DNA from: a virus
IMG/VR virus record: IMGVR_UViG_3300033153_005246
Location: 1-59,239 of that record
Length of the DNA: 59,239 bases
Strand: one strand, 5' to 3'
The notes under the pieces: model-generated
The model's input: only the letters and a program-made list of their open reading frames with translations
Databases searched by the model: none
What the model was told of the DNA's origin: nothing
Translations under genes and position numbers: made by a program
Shown here: piece after piece, positions 16,547 through 24,734 of the stretch
How the letters are laid out: the number at the start of each line of letters is the position of its first letter
Position numbering within the stretch: the stretch's first letter is position 1

Positions 16547-17086
16547 TCATCTTAAATCTCCATCTCCGTTAATTACTCCCCGTTCTTTTCTATCCCATAG
16601 TTTTTCTATATTCATAGAAAGAACATCAGAAAAAGCAAAGTTCATACTGACACAGAACTTTATAATCAGAGTGTAAAGACTACTCATATAATACTCCAAC
16701 ATTTCCCTTCTGTTCTTTGTATCCGTTAATTCCCATTCATCGTCTCTGGCACATTTCTTTATAATACCAGCAATCTTTCCTGCACAAAATAGACCATCAT
16801 CTATTAGGTTGGTACCCATATTTAATGAAACTGCTTTAGAAGGTGGACGATATGGCTCATCCAAATTCTCTAATTCCACTTCATAATGGTATGAAAGAAT
16901 AGCCAGTGCATAGGTAATATCCCCCAGTTCTAACTTCAATAATCTCTCCGAATTACTTCCATGATAATGTTCTAAAAGTTCCACCAATTCATCTGTAATC
17001 TCTAATGTGCTACAAGCAATTTTCTCTTTATCCGACTTGTATGTGAGTGTCCTTTTACACTTCCTTTGATAATGCTCCCAATCCAA
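16547..17086 (-). CDS. MazG-like nucleotide pyrophosphohydrolase
   Basis: The 179-residue protein starts at TTG with AAGGAG upstream. KLELGDITYALAILSYHYE provides a MazG-type metal-binding helix, a later helix is present, and the C-terminal NIEKLWDRKERGV matches the usual 'N-x-x-KL..R' tail of phage MazG proteins. MazG enzymes hydrolyse NTPs/dNTPs to monophosphates; phage versions may adjust dNTP pools or alarmone signalling. One canonical Glu of the EExxE motif is replaced, so activity is not certain. Confidence 0.65.
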   Translation of the reverse strand: MDWEHYQRKCKRTLTYKSDKEKIACSTLEITDELVELLEHYHGSNSERLLKLELGDITYALAILSYHYEVELENLDEPYRPPSKAVSLNMGTNLIDDGLFCAGKIAGIIKKCARDDEWELTDTKNRREMLEYYMSSLYTLIIKFCVSMNFAFSDVLSMNIEKLWDRKERGVINGDGDLR

Positions 17087-17097
17087 TATTTACTCCT

Positions 17098-17865
17098 TTA
17101 ATCATATTTTTGTGAATATAGCCATATTAATTCTTTCTTCCCCAACGAATCCTGCCTTACTGATAAAGATGACAAAGGGTAATATTCCAAGTCTTTAAAT
17201 CTCTCTACTATTTCTGTATCACATATTATAAAATGATATGCTTTTGGATTCAATTTTTCAAAATTATATTCTATTGCACCACAATCTCCAGTACCTCCGT
17301 AACTTTTTATAGCTATGTTTGCCTTTTTCAGATCTTTAGTGAACTTAAAATCCTTGTGTTCAGCAGGAAGTACTACTTTCTTCCTCTTTGTAACTGTCCT
17401 CTCCCAGATCTGAAAAACACATTTTGCTTTCATAGATTCAGGATAAAAACTTCCAATAGGAATATCTTCCTGGTATTTTAGTACAAAATCCATAGATAGT
17501 CTGTTCTGCACGGACACTCTTTTAAATGTCCGTGGTAAAATAAAAGCAATAGTATCGGCAAAGGAAGAGGCGTGATTAAAAAATCTCACTGCTTCTTTCC
17601 CTCCTGTTCCGAAAGGTGGATTCCCCACAAGTAAATGCTTTCCTTTAGGAATAGAGTATTCATAAAAATCCTGCTTTATACCCGCATCTTCTTCTGGGTA
17701 TAAATCTAACCCGATGGTTCTTTTTGGAAGTATGGTTAAAAAAGAACCATTACCACATGAAGGTTCTATGATCGTTTCAAATCCAGCTACATCTACTAAT
17801 TCTGATAATACATCAACACAATATTTAGCTATTTCTGGTTTGGTATAAAATTTATCATTTTCCAT
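17098..17865 (-). CDS. N6-adenine DNA methyltransferase
   Basis: A 255-residue class I methyltransferase. The SAM site IIEPSCGNGSFL (about 32-43) and catalytic LLVGNPPFGTGG (about 77-88) mark an N6-adenine enzyme, followed by FFNHASSFADTIAFILPRTF. There is no linked restriction nuclease, so the likely role is to mark phage DNA against host restriction or to regulate transcription or packaging. It is one of four DNA methyltransferases in the window. Confidence 0.8.
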   Translation of the reverse strand: MENDKFYTKPEIAKYCVDVLSELVDVAGFETIIEPSCGNGSFLTILPKRTIGLDLYPEEDAGIKQDFYEYSIPKGKHLLVGNPPFGTGGKEAVRFFNHASSFADTIAFILPRTFKRVSVQNRLSMDFVLKYQEDIPIGSFYPESMKAKCVFQIWERTVTKRKKVVLPAEHKDFKFTKDLKKANIAIKSYGGTGDCGAIEYNFEKLNPKAYHFIICDTEIVERFKDLEYYPLSSLSVRQDSLGKKELIWLYSQKYD

Positions 17866-17866
17866 A

Positions 17867-18349
17867 CTATATTAGATAGTCTCTTATTGTATTTGTGTCA
17901 ATAAAAGAAGTAAATTCTTTAACAAAGCCTTTAGCAACAGTACCATGATCAGGCATATTTGTGATGTTTTCCCAAACAACTTTACTTGACAATGCATATA
18001 GTTTAAGAGTTCCTTCGATGTAATTCATATGTACCAAAATATAAGTCTGAATATCCTCATCTGGGGTTACTTGTTTCAATCGTGCAATATCATCGTCTTT
18101 TACTGAAACTTTTACTTTGTAGTTCCCAAACTCTTCTGTGTAACCATCTCCTCCTTTTATTTCCATCGACGCTAATTCTTCGGCTACTAATTCTTTAATA
18201 AAAACCCCATATGCTTGTGAGGGCATATGGTATATCGAAGCAATTATTTTTTCTTCCAAAGAAGATGTCGTATTTTTAATTGTGTCTTTTATTTCTCCTC
18301 CCTGTGTCCTTCTGCGTTTAATTTCATTCATCATTTCTTTACTATCCAT
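17867..18349 (-). CDS. Unknown phage protein, first gene after a promoter
   Basis: The start at MDSKEMMNEIK has AAGGAG and lies about 15 bases downstream of the predicted transcription start of the promoter at 18370-18398. The 160-residue product has a charged helical N-terminus and an alpha/beta core, with no known motif. The methyltransferase gene follows directly. Confidence 0.6.
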   Translation of the reverse strand: MDSKEMMNEIKRRRTQGGEIKDTIKNTTSSLEEKIIASIYHMPSQAYGVFIKELVAEELASMEIKGGDGYTEEFGNYKVKVSVKDDDIARLKQVTPDEDIQTYILVHMNYIEGTLKLYALSSKVVWENITNMPDHGTVAKGFVKEFTSFIDTNTIRDYLI

Positions 18350-18369
18350 TATTATTCTCCTTTTATATA

Positions 18370-18398
18370 AGTATAACACGGTTTCCTGAATTTGTCAA
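18370..18398 (-). promoter_or_regulatory. Sigma70-type promoter
   Basis: On the - strand: -35 TTGACA (18393-18398), 17-bp spacer, -10 TATACT (18370-18375). It lies between tRNA-Cys and the gene at 17867-18349 and should drive the latter and the methyltransferase/MazG genes. Confidence 0.8.
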
Positions 18399-18411
18399 GT
18401 ACTTTTATATA

Positions 18412-18484
18412 ACTCATGAGTGGGAATCGAACCCACGAATAAATGATTTGCAATCATTTGCCTTAACCACTTGGCTACCATGAG
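18412..18484 (-). tRNA. tRNA-Cys (anticodon GCA)
   Basis: The cloverleaf is complete: 7-bp acceptor (CTCATGG with TCATGAG, one G-U), D arm GCC/GGC, anticodon arm AATGA/TCATT with loop TTGCAAA (anticodon GCA), and T arm GTGGG-TTCGATT-CCCAC. The base after the acceptor is U, the usual Cys discriminator. CCA is not encoded, so it must be added; the phage has its own CCA-adding enzyme at 35992-37326. Confidence 0.9.
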
Positions 18485-18517
18485 AAGCACCAGAACACTC
18501 TCTGGTAGAGATCCACT

Positions 18518-18719
18518 TAGGAATGGTAGGATTTTAACCTACATTGGTTTTAGGCTTTACATATAGTTTACAAGTCTGCCCTAATTGTTCTCAGACTAAA
18601 GGCTTACCAAAAACCTTGCATTAGAATTATACTAACTTTTGTTAGAAACTTAATCACCCAGATTTTTACTGTATTTTTAGACCACACTGGTGATGTATTT
18701 GACATTTCACCACATTCCT
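18518..18719 (-). ncRNA. Candidate tRNA-like structured RNA (about 200 nt)
   Basis: A gene-free stretch directly downstream of a strong promoter. On the - strand the 5' end AGGAATG (18719-18713) pairs perfectly with CATTCCT (18525-18519), flush against a perfect T-arm-like hairpin (GTAGG, loop TTAAAAT, CCTAC; 18542-18526) and followed by A. Inside are further helices: GGTG/CACC with ATGT/ACAT near the 5' end, CTAAC-AAAA-GTTAG, AGTCTG/CAGACT, and a 9-bp helix (GGTTTTTGG/CCTAAAACC, one mismatch) three bases before the T arm. No canonical D arm or anticodon arm exists. It recalls the tRNA-like end of tmRNA but is shorter, and no convincing tag ORF is seen. Confidence 0.4.
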
Positions 18720-18735
18720 TACCCATTCTATACTA

Positions 18736-18764
18736 AGTATAACACGGAATTCGTTATTTGTCAA
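18736..18764 (-). promoter_or_regulatory. Sigma70-type promoter for the RNA genes
   Basis: On the - strand: -35 TTGACA (18759-18764), 17-bp spacer, -10 TATACT (18736-18741). Start of transcription near 18729, about ten bases before the 5' acceptor strand of the tRNA-like RNA and ahead of tRNA-Cys. No protein gene lies between it and the next promoter, so it appears dedicated to RNA genes. Confidence 0.85.
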
Positions 18765-18799
18765 GTACTTTTTTATTTTGATTGCATTTTGAGTACTTT

Positions 18800-21046
18800 T
18801 TAATCACATTTAGAATATCCACAAATACAAGATAAACACCCACCCTGATACACTAAAGCAGTATTACCACATTCAGGACAGACCGCAGATTTCTTTACTT
18901 CTTCCCCCTCTTCAATATAACCTTTCAATACTCTAGCCAAACCACGAGAAAATGAAGCAAAGTTATCCTCTTTCACAAGTGTATCTACAATAAATTGTAA
19001 AGGAGTAACACTATTCTGGTGACGGAGCGCCATTGAGATGATTCGAGTCATGGAACCATATTCTTTTTCAGCACCTTCTGTTAAATCCTCTGTAATGGTT
19101 TTACCCTTAAGATCCAATAGTTTATAATGTCCTTTTTTTGCTTTTACAATTTTGCCAACTTTATCTTTAAAATCTTTAATTGGATGGGTTACAAATACTT
19201 CATATACTTTCCCGTCAAGAATACCTACAAGTATGAGAAGCTTTTCTCCCTTTGAAGAGATGTTATACACATCACAGGGCAACGAGTTTGGACGTTTAGG
19301 GGCAATCCTATCTGAAGACACTTCTTTGCTTTTAGCTTCATTATAATTATCCTCAGTGATGAGAACACCTGTTTTGCTTCCTTCCCTATAGACGGTTACT
19401 CCTTTTGCCTCACTTTTCCATGCTTCCATATAAATAGATTCTATATCTTCTACTGTAGCATCTTTTTTAAGGTTATACGTGACAGAAACAGCAGAATCTA
19501 TGTATTTTTGAATGACACTAATCAATCGTATTTTTGAATGATTATTAATAGTGTGTGCTGTTTTCCATATTTCTGGATCTAATTCATCAGCATTTTTCTT
19601 ATTTACTTCTAATCCCTTATTTCTAAGTTCTTGCACTACTAAATCATTAAAAATAAACCATTCTTTCCAATCTCCTGTAGTACTCCTTTCTCTCCTAACA
19701 TAATATTTTGCAAAGATAGGTTCAATACCAGATCCTCCAGACTCAACGATAATAGACACTGAACCATTGGGTGCTAGTGTTGTTTTGCATACATGTGCTT
19801 GGAAATCCAAAATTTTATCTGTAATTATTTCTTCAGATAACAACATTTGCACAAAAGGAGATGACTTATACTTTTCTTTATCATAAGAAGGAAAAGACAT
19901 CCCATCATAATTTTTAGCAATATCATGAGATGTTTTATATGCTTGTCCGGTTAAATTGCTAAATATCAATTTTGCTTTTTCTACTGCTGTTGGAGAATCG
20001 TACGGTACACCTTCTCTTATCAGATAATCAGCAAATCCTGTCACCCCTAATCCTATTCTTGGTATCTCTTTTAATTTCTTAAGTTGGTCTTCAGAAGGAC
20101 TTCTTTGTTCTATTATTTCTTCTCTTCTAAAAGCATCTAAAACAAATACCATAAAATCAGTCAACTCAATAAAACCTCTATACCTATACTCATGAAATTT
20201 AGATAGATTCACAGAGGATAATAAACATACATTATGCCCATCCAACACCTGCTCCGAGCATCCGTTGACGTTATCAATTGGATACCCTAGCCGATCTGAA
20301 TTGCTGTACTTTTTGGATGTATCCCAAAATAAAAGCCCTGGGTCCCCAGACTTGTGTGCATGTTCCGCTATCATTCGAAATAATTTTCTTGCTGAGATTG
20401 TTTTTCTAATCGTTTCATATTCATTTTCATAGAAAAATTCCCAGTCTATATCATCTTCAACCGATTGCATAAACTCATTTGAAACTTTTATAGATATGTT
20501 TGCTGTCTCTAATACTCCTTCTTCATCTTTACACTTGATGAACAATGGAATATCGGGATGTCGAATATCTAAAGAAATTAAAGAAGCACCTCTTCTACCA
20601 TCTTGTGCAATTTCTTTAAGTATGCCATCAAAAGTCCTCATAAAGGACACAGGTCCTGTTGATGTGTTTGATGAGTTATGGACAACCGCCCCTGAAGGTC
20701 GTAGAAGAGAAACATCAATCCCTTCACCTTGACCCACCGCTGCAAATTTTCCCCACCAATACCAAGCATCTGCAATAGATTCTAAATTATCTTTTGGAGT
20801 ATATAATGTTGTGCAGTTTACAGCAGACACATTCTTATTAGGATTCATAGCACTTCTGAAAAGTCCTCCGGCAAACCCAACCCATTTCTTACTACCATAT
20901 TCAATAGCTTTCCCTTTTAAATGAGGATAATATTTTGTAACTACAGCATCTATTCTTTTTAAAGGATCAATAAGTTTCTTATCTATTTCCAGCATATATT
21001 TTGCTCTGTACACCTTCTCTGCCATTTCTGAATTAAATTCCAACAT
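18800..21046 (-). CDS. nrdJ: Class II (adenosylcobalamin-dependent) ribonucleotide reductase
   Basis: The 748-residue protein has the RNR barrel with radical-site NGCSEQ (N261, C263, E265) and the redox Cys pair C78 (VNCTTL) and C274 (HNVCLLSSVNLSK). APNGSVSIIVESGGSGIEPIFA follows, and the protein ends in a Cys-rich tail (CPECG...CLSCICGYSKC) as in NrdJ. There is no separate NrdB or NrdD partner. It reduces ribonucleotides to deoxyribonucleotides using host adenosylcobalamin, independent of oxygen. The thioredoxin gene seven bases upstream is a plausible electron donor. The start has GGGGG upstream. Confidence 0.9.
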   Translation of the reverse strand: MLEFNSEMAEKVYRAKYMLEIDKKLIDPLKRIDAVVTKYYPHLKGKAIEYGSKKWVGFAGGLFRSAMNPNKNVSAVNCTTLYTPKDNLESIADAWYWWGKFAAVGQGEGIDVSLLRPSGAVVHNSSNTSTGPVSFMRTFDGILKEIAQDGRRGASLISLDIRHPDIPLFIKCKDEEGVLETANISIKVSNEFMQSVEDDIDWEFFYENEYETIRKTISARKLFRMIAEHAHKSGDPGLLFWDTSKKYSNSDRLGYPIDNVNGCSEQVLDGHNVCLLSSVNLSKFHEYRYRGFIELTDFMVFVLDAFRREEIIEQRSPSEDQLKKLKEIPRIGLGVTGFADYLIREGVPYDSPTAVEKAKLIFSNLTGQAYKTSHDIAKNYDGMSFPSYDKEKYKSSPFVQMLLSEEIITDKILDFQAHVCKTTLAPNGSVSIIVESGGSGIEPIFAKYYVRRERSTTGDWKEWFIFNDLVVQELRNKGLEVNKKNADELDPEIWKTAHTINNHSKIRLISVIQKYIDSAVSVTYNLKKDATVEDIESIYMEAWKSEAKGVTVYREGSKTGVLITEDNYNEAKSKEVSSDRIAPKRPNSLPCDVYNISSKGEKLLILVGILDGKVYEVFVTHPIKDFKDKVGKIVKAKKGHYKLLDLKGKTITEDLTEGAEKEYGSMTRIISMALRHQNSVTPLQFIVDTLVKEDNFASFSRGLARVLKGYIEEGEEVKKSAVCPECGNTALVYQGGCLSCICGYSKCD

Positions 21047-21052
21047 TTCCCC

Positions 21053-21367
21053 CTATTTCAAATCCTTAATCATATCTTCCACTTTCTCTTTATTCAACCC
21101 ACCGCTAAGTCTGTCAAGATACTCCCCATTATTAAATAACATAACCGTAGGTACAGATCGTAGGTCATACTCAACAGCCAATGTGTGTTCTTCTTCTGCA
21201 TCTATTTGATAGAATTTAATGTGCTTGTTTTCTTTTGCCAATTCCTCATAAGTAGGGGCAAATATCTTGCATGGGTTACATGTTTTAGTTGTGAATTTAA
21301 CCATTATTGGTTTTTTTATTTTAAGAACCTTGTCCTCAAAATCTTTTGTTACTAAATTTTTAATCAT
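21053..21367 (-). CDS. Thioredoxin
   Basis: The 104-residue protein has the thioredoxin fold: [19 protein letters not shown] with a CNPC active site (about 31-34), [12 protein letters not shown], cis-Pro in [10 protein letters not shown], and [12 protein letters not shown] at the end. The usual CGPC is changed to CNPC. It would re-reduce the adjacent ribonucleotide reductase. Its first eleven codons nearly duplicate those of the next gene upstream. Confidence 0.9.
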   Translation of the reverse strand: MIKNLVTKDFEDKVLKIKKPIMVKFTTKTCNPCKIFAPTYEELAKENKHIKFYQIDAEEEHTLAVEYDLRSVPTVMLFNNGEYLDRLSGGLNKEKVEDMIKDLK

Positions 21368-21612
21368 TTATTCTCCTTTCTACTGTCTTTAGAATACCTT
21401 AGACGTCTTAGAGCTTTTACTTCAATCTGTCTGATCCGTTCTCTTGTAACATTAAAATACAACCCAACTTCTTCAAGTGTCAATGAATAACCACCTTCAA
21501 GGCCAAATCTCATTTTTAAAACTTCCTGTTCCCGGGGTGGCAGTGTTTCTAAAACATCCTGCAATTGCTCCTGAAGAATTGTAAAGTCCTTAGTTACTAT
21601 ATTTTTAATCAT
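21364..21612 (-). CDS. Stand-alone sigma70 region 4 domain protein
   Basis: The 82-residue protein has about 25 N-terminal residues, then [17 protein letters not shown] and [18 protein letters not shown], the helix-turn-helix of RpoD region 4.2 that reads -35 elements. Regions 1-3 are absent. Such an orphan domain could bind the RNA polymerase beta flap or -35 DNA and redirect or inhibit host transcription, or act as a simple repressor. It overlaps the thioredoxin start by four bases. The 5' end is a near copy of the thioredoxin gene's. Confidence 0.8.
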   Translation of the reverse strand: MIKNIVTKDFTILQEQLQDVLETLPPREQEVLKMRFGLEGGYSLTLEEVGLYFNVTRERIRQIEVKALRRLRYSKDSRKENK

Positions 21613-21749
21613 TTATTCTCCTCAAAAGTTAAAGTAATCTTTTTGATTATCTCTTCTGCGTATCTTTTACCTGCTATTCTTATTTTTATAGCATCCCATA
21701 ATGAAAGTTTAAACTTAAGCTTTACAGTCAATGATCCTATTTCTGCCAT
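21609..21749 (-). CDS. Small basic phage protein (46 aa)
   Basis: A short ORF with AAGGAGGG before its ATG, ending four bases inside the sigma-domain gene. It is basic with an amphipathic core ([19 protein letters not shown]), a pattern often seen in small phage proteins. Function unknown. Confidence 0.65.
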   Translation of the reverse strand: MAEIGSLTVKLKFKLSLWDAIKIRIAGKRYAEEIIKKITLTFEENK

Positions 21750-21760
21750 TTACCCTCCTT

Positions 21761-22009
21761 TTATTTTTCCTTGATAAACACATTCTTTTTAATATCAAGC
21801 CAGATAGGAGGTTGTGTTGCTCCAGAAAGAATACCTATCCAGATATTACCATGAAATAGGAATTTTAGTCTTTCAAAGAACGAGGCAGACCATAAACTGA
21901 TACAAGTCCCCTCTGAACGACAAACCCAAAGACTGTCACATTCACCATCTGTCATAGATTCTGGCTTTTTTAATTCGACTTGTGCTTCTTTAAAATATTT
22001 TGGTTTCAC
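21761..22009 (-). CDS. Conserved phage protein, unknown
   Basis: The GTG at 22009 is chosen because AAAGGAG lies eight bases upstream; an earlier ATG would overlap the neighbouring gene. The 82-residue product contains ISLWSASFFERLKFLFHGN followed by IGILSGATQPPIWLDI, a hydrophobic signature I associate with a widespread small phage protein family of unknown function. Confidence 0.6.
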   Translation of the reverse strand: MKPKYFKEAQVELKKPESMTDGECDSLWVCRSEGTCISLWSASFFERLKFLFHGNIWIGILSGATQPPIWLDIKKNVFIKEK

Positions 22010-22022
22010 TTTAACAACTCCT

Positions 22023-22325
22023 TTATTTGCATTCGGGACAGTGGTTTTCCTGTCCATATTTCTTTTCTATTTCAATCAGAAACTCCTTAAATCTCATTTC
22101 CAATTCTGCTTCTTTAGTTTTTCGACAAGAAACACATGGTACTAAATTCTGTATATTATAGGCTTGCCTATAGAAAGATACTAATTTGAATGCATCTTTT
22201 GAATCAATTAAAATACCATCTGTAGATTGCTCATTAGTCAATCCATTGGGAGTATAGAATATAGTTCTGGTATTATTCAAAGCATTGAGTTTTTCATAAA
22301 CTAATTTTAGTTCATTGAATAGCAT
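22023..22325 (-). CDS. Small zinc-site protein
   Basis: The 100-residue protein has one Cys pair in VPCVSCRKTKEAE and another at the very C-terminus (HCPECK), a possible zinc site. The N-terminal half is alpha/beta. Its stop codon region supplies the ribosome-binding site of the next gene. The 88 bases upstream hold no supported gene. Confidence 0.55.
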   Translation of the reverse strand: MLFNELKLVYEKLNALNNTRTIFYTPNGLTNEQSTDGILIDSKDAFKLVSFYRQAYNIQNLVPCVSCRKTKEAELEMRFKEFLIEIEKKYGQENHCPECK

Positions 22326-22413
22326 TTAATCTCCTTTTAATAAATATGAACTTCTTCTATAAATTTTAAATCTTCTTTTTTAATATTAGTAAATCCTATT
22401 TTATTTAAACTAT

Positions 22414-22659
22414 TTAAAAAGTATCTACTCCAAAAATAGGATCTTTGGCAAATAAATGAAATTGTGTTTCTCCAGAATGGGCATTGCCAGATTCTCCATA
22501 TACAATATTTTTTACCTCTTTTAATAACGTTTCTAAAACATCAAATTGATCGACAGCATCTTCGAATTCTTCCCATAATTGTAATAAGCCAAACTTATTA
22601 AGTGTTATATAATCAAAATTAATACCTATACCAGCCACCGCATCATAATCTACTCCCAT
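22414..22659 (-). CDS. Small acidic phage protein
   Basis: The 81-residue protein starts MGVDYDAVAGIGINFDY and has a helical, acidic middle. The MGxDYxAxxGxG start is familiar from small phage proteins, but the function is not known. It overlaps the next gene upstream by 17 bases. Confidence 0.6.
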   Translation of the reverse strand: MGVDYDAVAGIGINFDYITLNKFGLLQLWEEFEDAVDQFDVLETLLKEVKNIVYGESGNAHSGETQFHLFAKDPIFGVDTF

Positions 22660-23191
22660 ACTGTTCTCCTTTTTCTACCTCTGCAATAAGCTCTCTATAA
22701 TTTGCTGCAACTGTAAGTGCAACAGGAAACTTCCCATTCTCTATCTCTATCCAAAGTTTTAATATTCCTTTAACAATATCCAAAGAAAGACCTAATTTAT
22801 TGCAGACTTTCAAATAAACTTCTTTCTCAAGTCTGTCATCTAACACTTCTTTAGCATCATTGTTTTTCACAATCTGCTTAAAAATAGTCATAAGATCATC
22901 ATAGACATCTTCTTCAAAATTCAAATGAGTTTTTCTTAGCTCTTTTACCTCACGAACTGGCTCTATTAAATTGTCACATTCTAAAATAGTAGTAAAGTAT
23001 TTAGTGATTTCCTTCTTAATCCTTTTAACATCCTCTGTCTCATTATTCTCTTTGGGAAAATGAGTATCCATGAAATCGTTCTTTAAATCCCGATTATGTG
23101 CAGATAGATCTTTTTTCTCCATTGTGAAGGATTTATACTTTTTATAGTAATCCTTTATCTCATTAACCAATTCCTTACTTAATTCTTCCAT
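22643..23191 (-). CDS. Helical phage protein next to the clamp loader
   Basis: The 182-residue protein is helical and charged, with no Cys cluster and no known motif. It follows the clamp-loader gene by 20 bases. A small clamp-loader subunit (like T4 gp62) would be expected about here, and its size fits, but no sequence feature supports that. Confidence 0.55.
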   Translation of the reverse strand: MEELSKELVNEIKDYYKKYKSFTMEKKDLSAHNRDLKNDFMDTHFPKENNETEDVKRIKKEITKYFTTILECDNLIEPVREVKELRKTHLNFEEDVYDDLMTIFKQIVKNNDAKEVLDDRLEKEVYLKVCNKLGLSLDIVKGILKLWIEIENGKFPVALTVAANYRELIAEVEKGEQYGSRL

Positions 23192-23211
23192 TTATTTTCT
23201 CCTATTTTCTT

Positions 23212-24105
23212 TTAACAATTATTCCAACATGCAAGAGTTAATCCTGCAATACCGCTATCATACATCACTTCTTTAAAAGAGTCAAGTACTAAATCATTAA
23301 TCGGATCATCTTCTTTTTTACTATTTAGTAAAACTTTAACATGATAACTCAGGACAGTTCTTCTAACACCTTCTATATCCCCAACACCAACAGTCTTTAA
23401 TAATGATCTTACAGTTTCCCAATCACCAAGTGCCTTGGCTATTTCATAGCCTGTTGCACTCTCTTGCATCTCTCTTTCCAAAAGTACTAATTGTTCTTTT
23501 TCGGATTCCACCCCAATCAACAATTCCAAGTCAGTTAGACAATCTCGTATACCATTACTATTCTTTTTGCAAATTTGTGTAAGAACATGTCTGCCAGCAT
23601 GGATTCCTTCTTTTTCACAAATATTGTTAAGATATTCCCTAGTTATTTTAATATCTGGGAATTCAAATCGAAACTTAATAAAGCGGCTTCGAATAGTCGG
23701 AGGAATTTTATCCAAATTAGTGGTACAGATTACGAAATAAACATTGTTTGGTGGCTTATTAGTAGCAATCAACAACGCATCAAAAAATTTTGCCGTTCCT
23801 TGGTGTGCTTCCTCTAGTAATATGATTTTATTTTTATACCCAAGACTCACGTTATTTATATTTCCAGCTATTTCTCGTGATTTAGAAATTCCATTTTCTA
23901 CTCCCCCATCAGTAAGTTCGATTGTGCAATCAGGAATGCCTCTTTGCATGATAGATGCTGTTGTTGATTTTCCCATACCATGTTTACCATATAGAAGTAT
24001 ACAGTGAGGAAATCCAGTCTTTTCATACTCCTTAAACTTAGAAATAATTTCAGGATTTCCTACCATTTCATCAAATGTTTTAGGAAGGTATTTATTATGT
24101 AACAT
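23212..24105 (-). CDS. AAA+ clamp-loader subunit (RFC/T4 gp44-like)
   Basis: The 297-residue protein starts LHNKYLPKTFDEMVGN, the usual clamp-loader opening. Walker A is GKHGMGKS (40-47) and Walker B IILLEEAHQ, with Glu in place of the usual Asp. Sensor and arginine-finger regions follow (ICTTNLDKIPPTIRSRFIKF). It would open the sliding clamp (candidate at 44492-45544) and load it on primed DNA. It overlaps the ThyX gene by 11 bases. Confidence 0.85.
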   Translation of the reverse strand: MLHNKYLPKTFDEMVGNPEIISKFKEYEKTGFPHCILLYGKHGMGKSTTASIMQRGIPDCTIELTDGGVENGISKSREIAGNINNVSLGYKNKIILLEEAHQGTAKFFDALLIATNKPPNNVYFVICTTNLDKIPPTIRSRFIKFRFEFPDIKITREYLNNICEKEGIHAGRHVLTQICKKNSNGIRDCLTDLELLIGVESEKEQLVLLEREMQESATGYEIAKALGDWETVRSLLKTVGVGDIEGVRRTVLSYHVKVLLNSKKEDDPINDLVLDSFKEVMYDSGIAGLTLACWNNC

Positions 24106-24724
24106 TCACATCCCCCCATTTTCTCCAATTATGATATGCTTCATAACGTTTATCAATATCAAACATCATCTCTTCTCTTTTCGAAGAATCAATGCTTTGT
24201 AAAAAACTATTAAAATGATTGCATTTAATAAAAGCCTTCTCTTTACAAGCTCCCCTATAAATACAAGAAGGGACACAATAAAAAGCCACTTCCGGCTCTA
24301 ATTCCCCTACAGCTTGTACAATCTCTTTTGTTAATTCTCTTGTCTCTTTATTAACACATCCTACACATAATCTTGTTCTAGCAAAATTAGTAAAACTCTG
24401 GGCATTATATGATTGCATAATATCAGTTAAGTCTGCCATAGTTTGTTCTTCTCTGGGTTTATTTCCCCTATCAGATCTCATGGTTCCAACATAATGTTCT
24501 ACTCCCATTTTATGCCGTACAATTTGATCAGATATCCATCTCATTAATTCTTTTATTTTGAATCTAATTTTCAATTCTCTAATTGGAGAATGTTCTGATC
24601 TTAAAATATCTTTTTTCCATTGTGAAGGAATATCTTTTTCTTTAATACTATTCTTATGGATGGTTGTAAGAGCTGCTTCTTTTACCCATTTCCACCCATC
24701 TATATTAATCCATTTTATATCCAA
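24095..24724 (-). CDS. thyX: Flavin-dependent thymidylate synthase (ThyX-like)
   Basis: The 209-residue protein starts at TTG with AGGAG upstream. The core keeps ILRSEHSPIRE and a modified signature RHKMGVEHYVGTMRSDR (70-86) in place of the classic RHRxxSxNExSxR. FTNFARTRLC and a later Cys-rich segment (VPSCIYRGACKEKAFIKC) follow. ThyX makes dTMP from dUMP with methylene-tetrahydrofolate and flavin. The altered motif appears typical of a phage subclade, so a changed substrate cannot be excluded. Confidence 0.7.
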   Translation of the reverse strand: MDIKWINIDGWKWVKEAALTTIHKNSIKEKDIPSQWKKDILRSEHSPIRELKIRFKIKELMRWISDQIVRHKMGVEHYVGTMRSDRGNKPREEQTMADLTDIMQSYNAQSFTNFARTRLCVGCVNKETRELTKEIVQAVGELEPEVAFYCVPSCIYRGACKEKAFIKCNHFNSFLQSIDSSKREEMMFDIDKRYEAYHNWRKWGDVNVT

Positions 24725-24734
24725 TTATATACTC

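Noticed and set aside
18540-18600. An ordinary tRNA-Tyr suggested by TTGTAAA near 18569-18575 on the - strand
   Set aside because: The flanking bases do not form an anticodon stem, and no D arm or matching acceptor lies at the right distance.
18612-18640. A tmRNA tag reading frame starting at GCA (ARFLVSL) in the tRNA-like RNA
   Set aside because: It lacks the usual tag ending in LAA-like residues and the flanking pseudoknots, so it is not strong enough to call.
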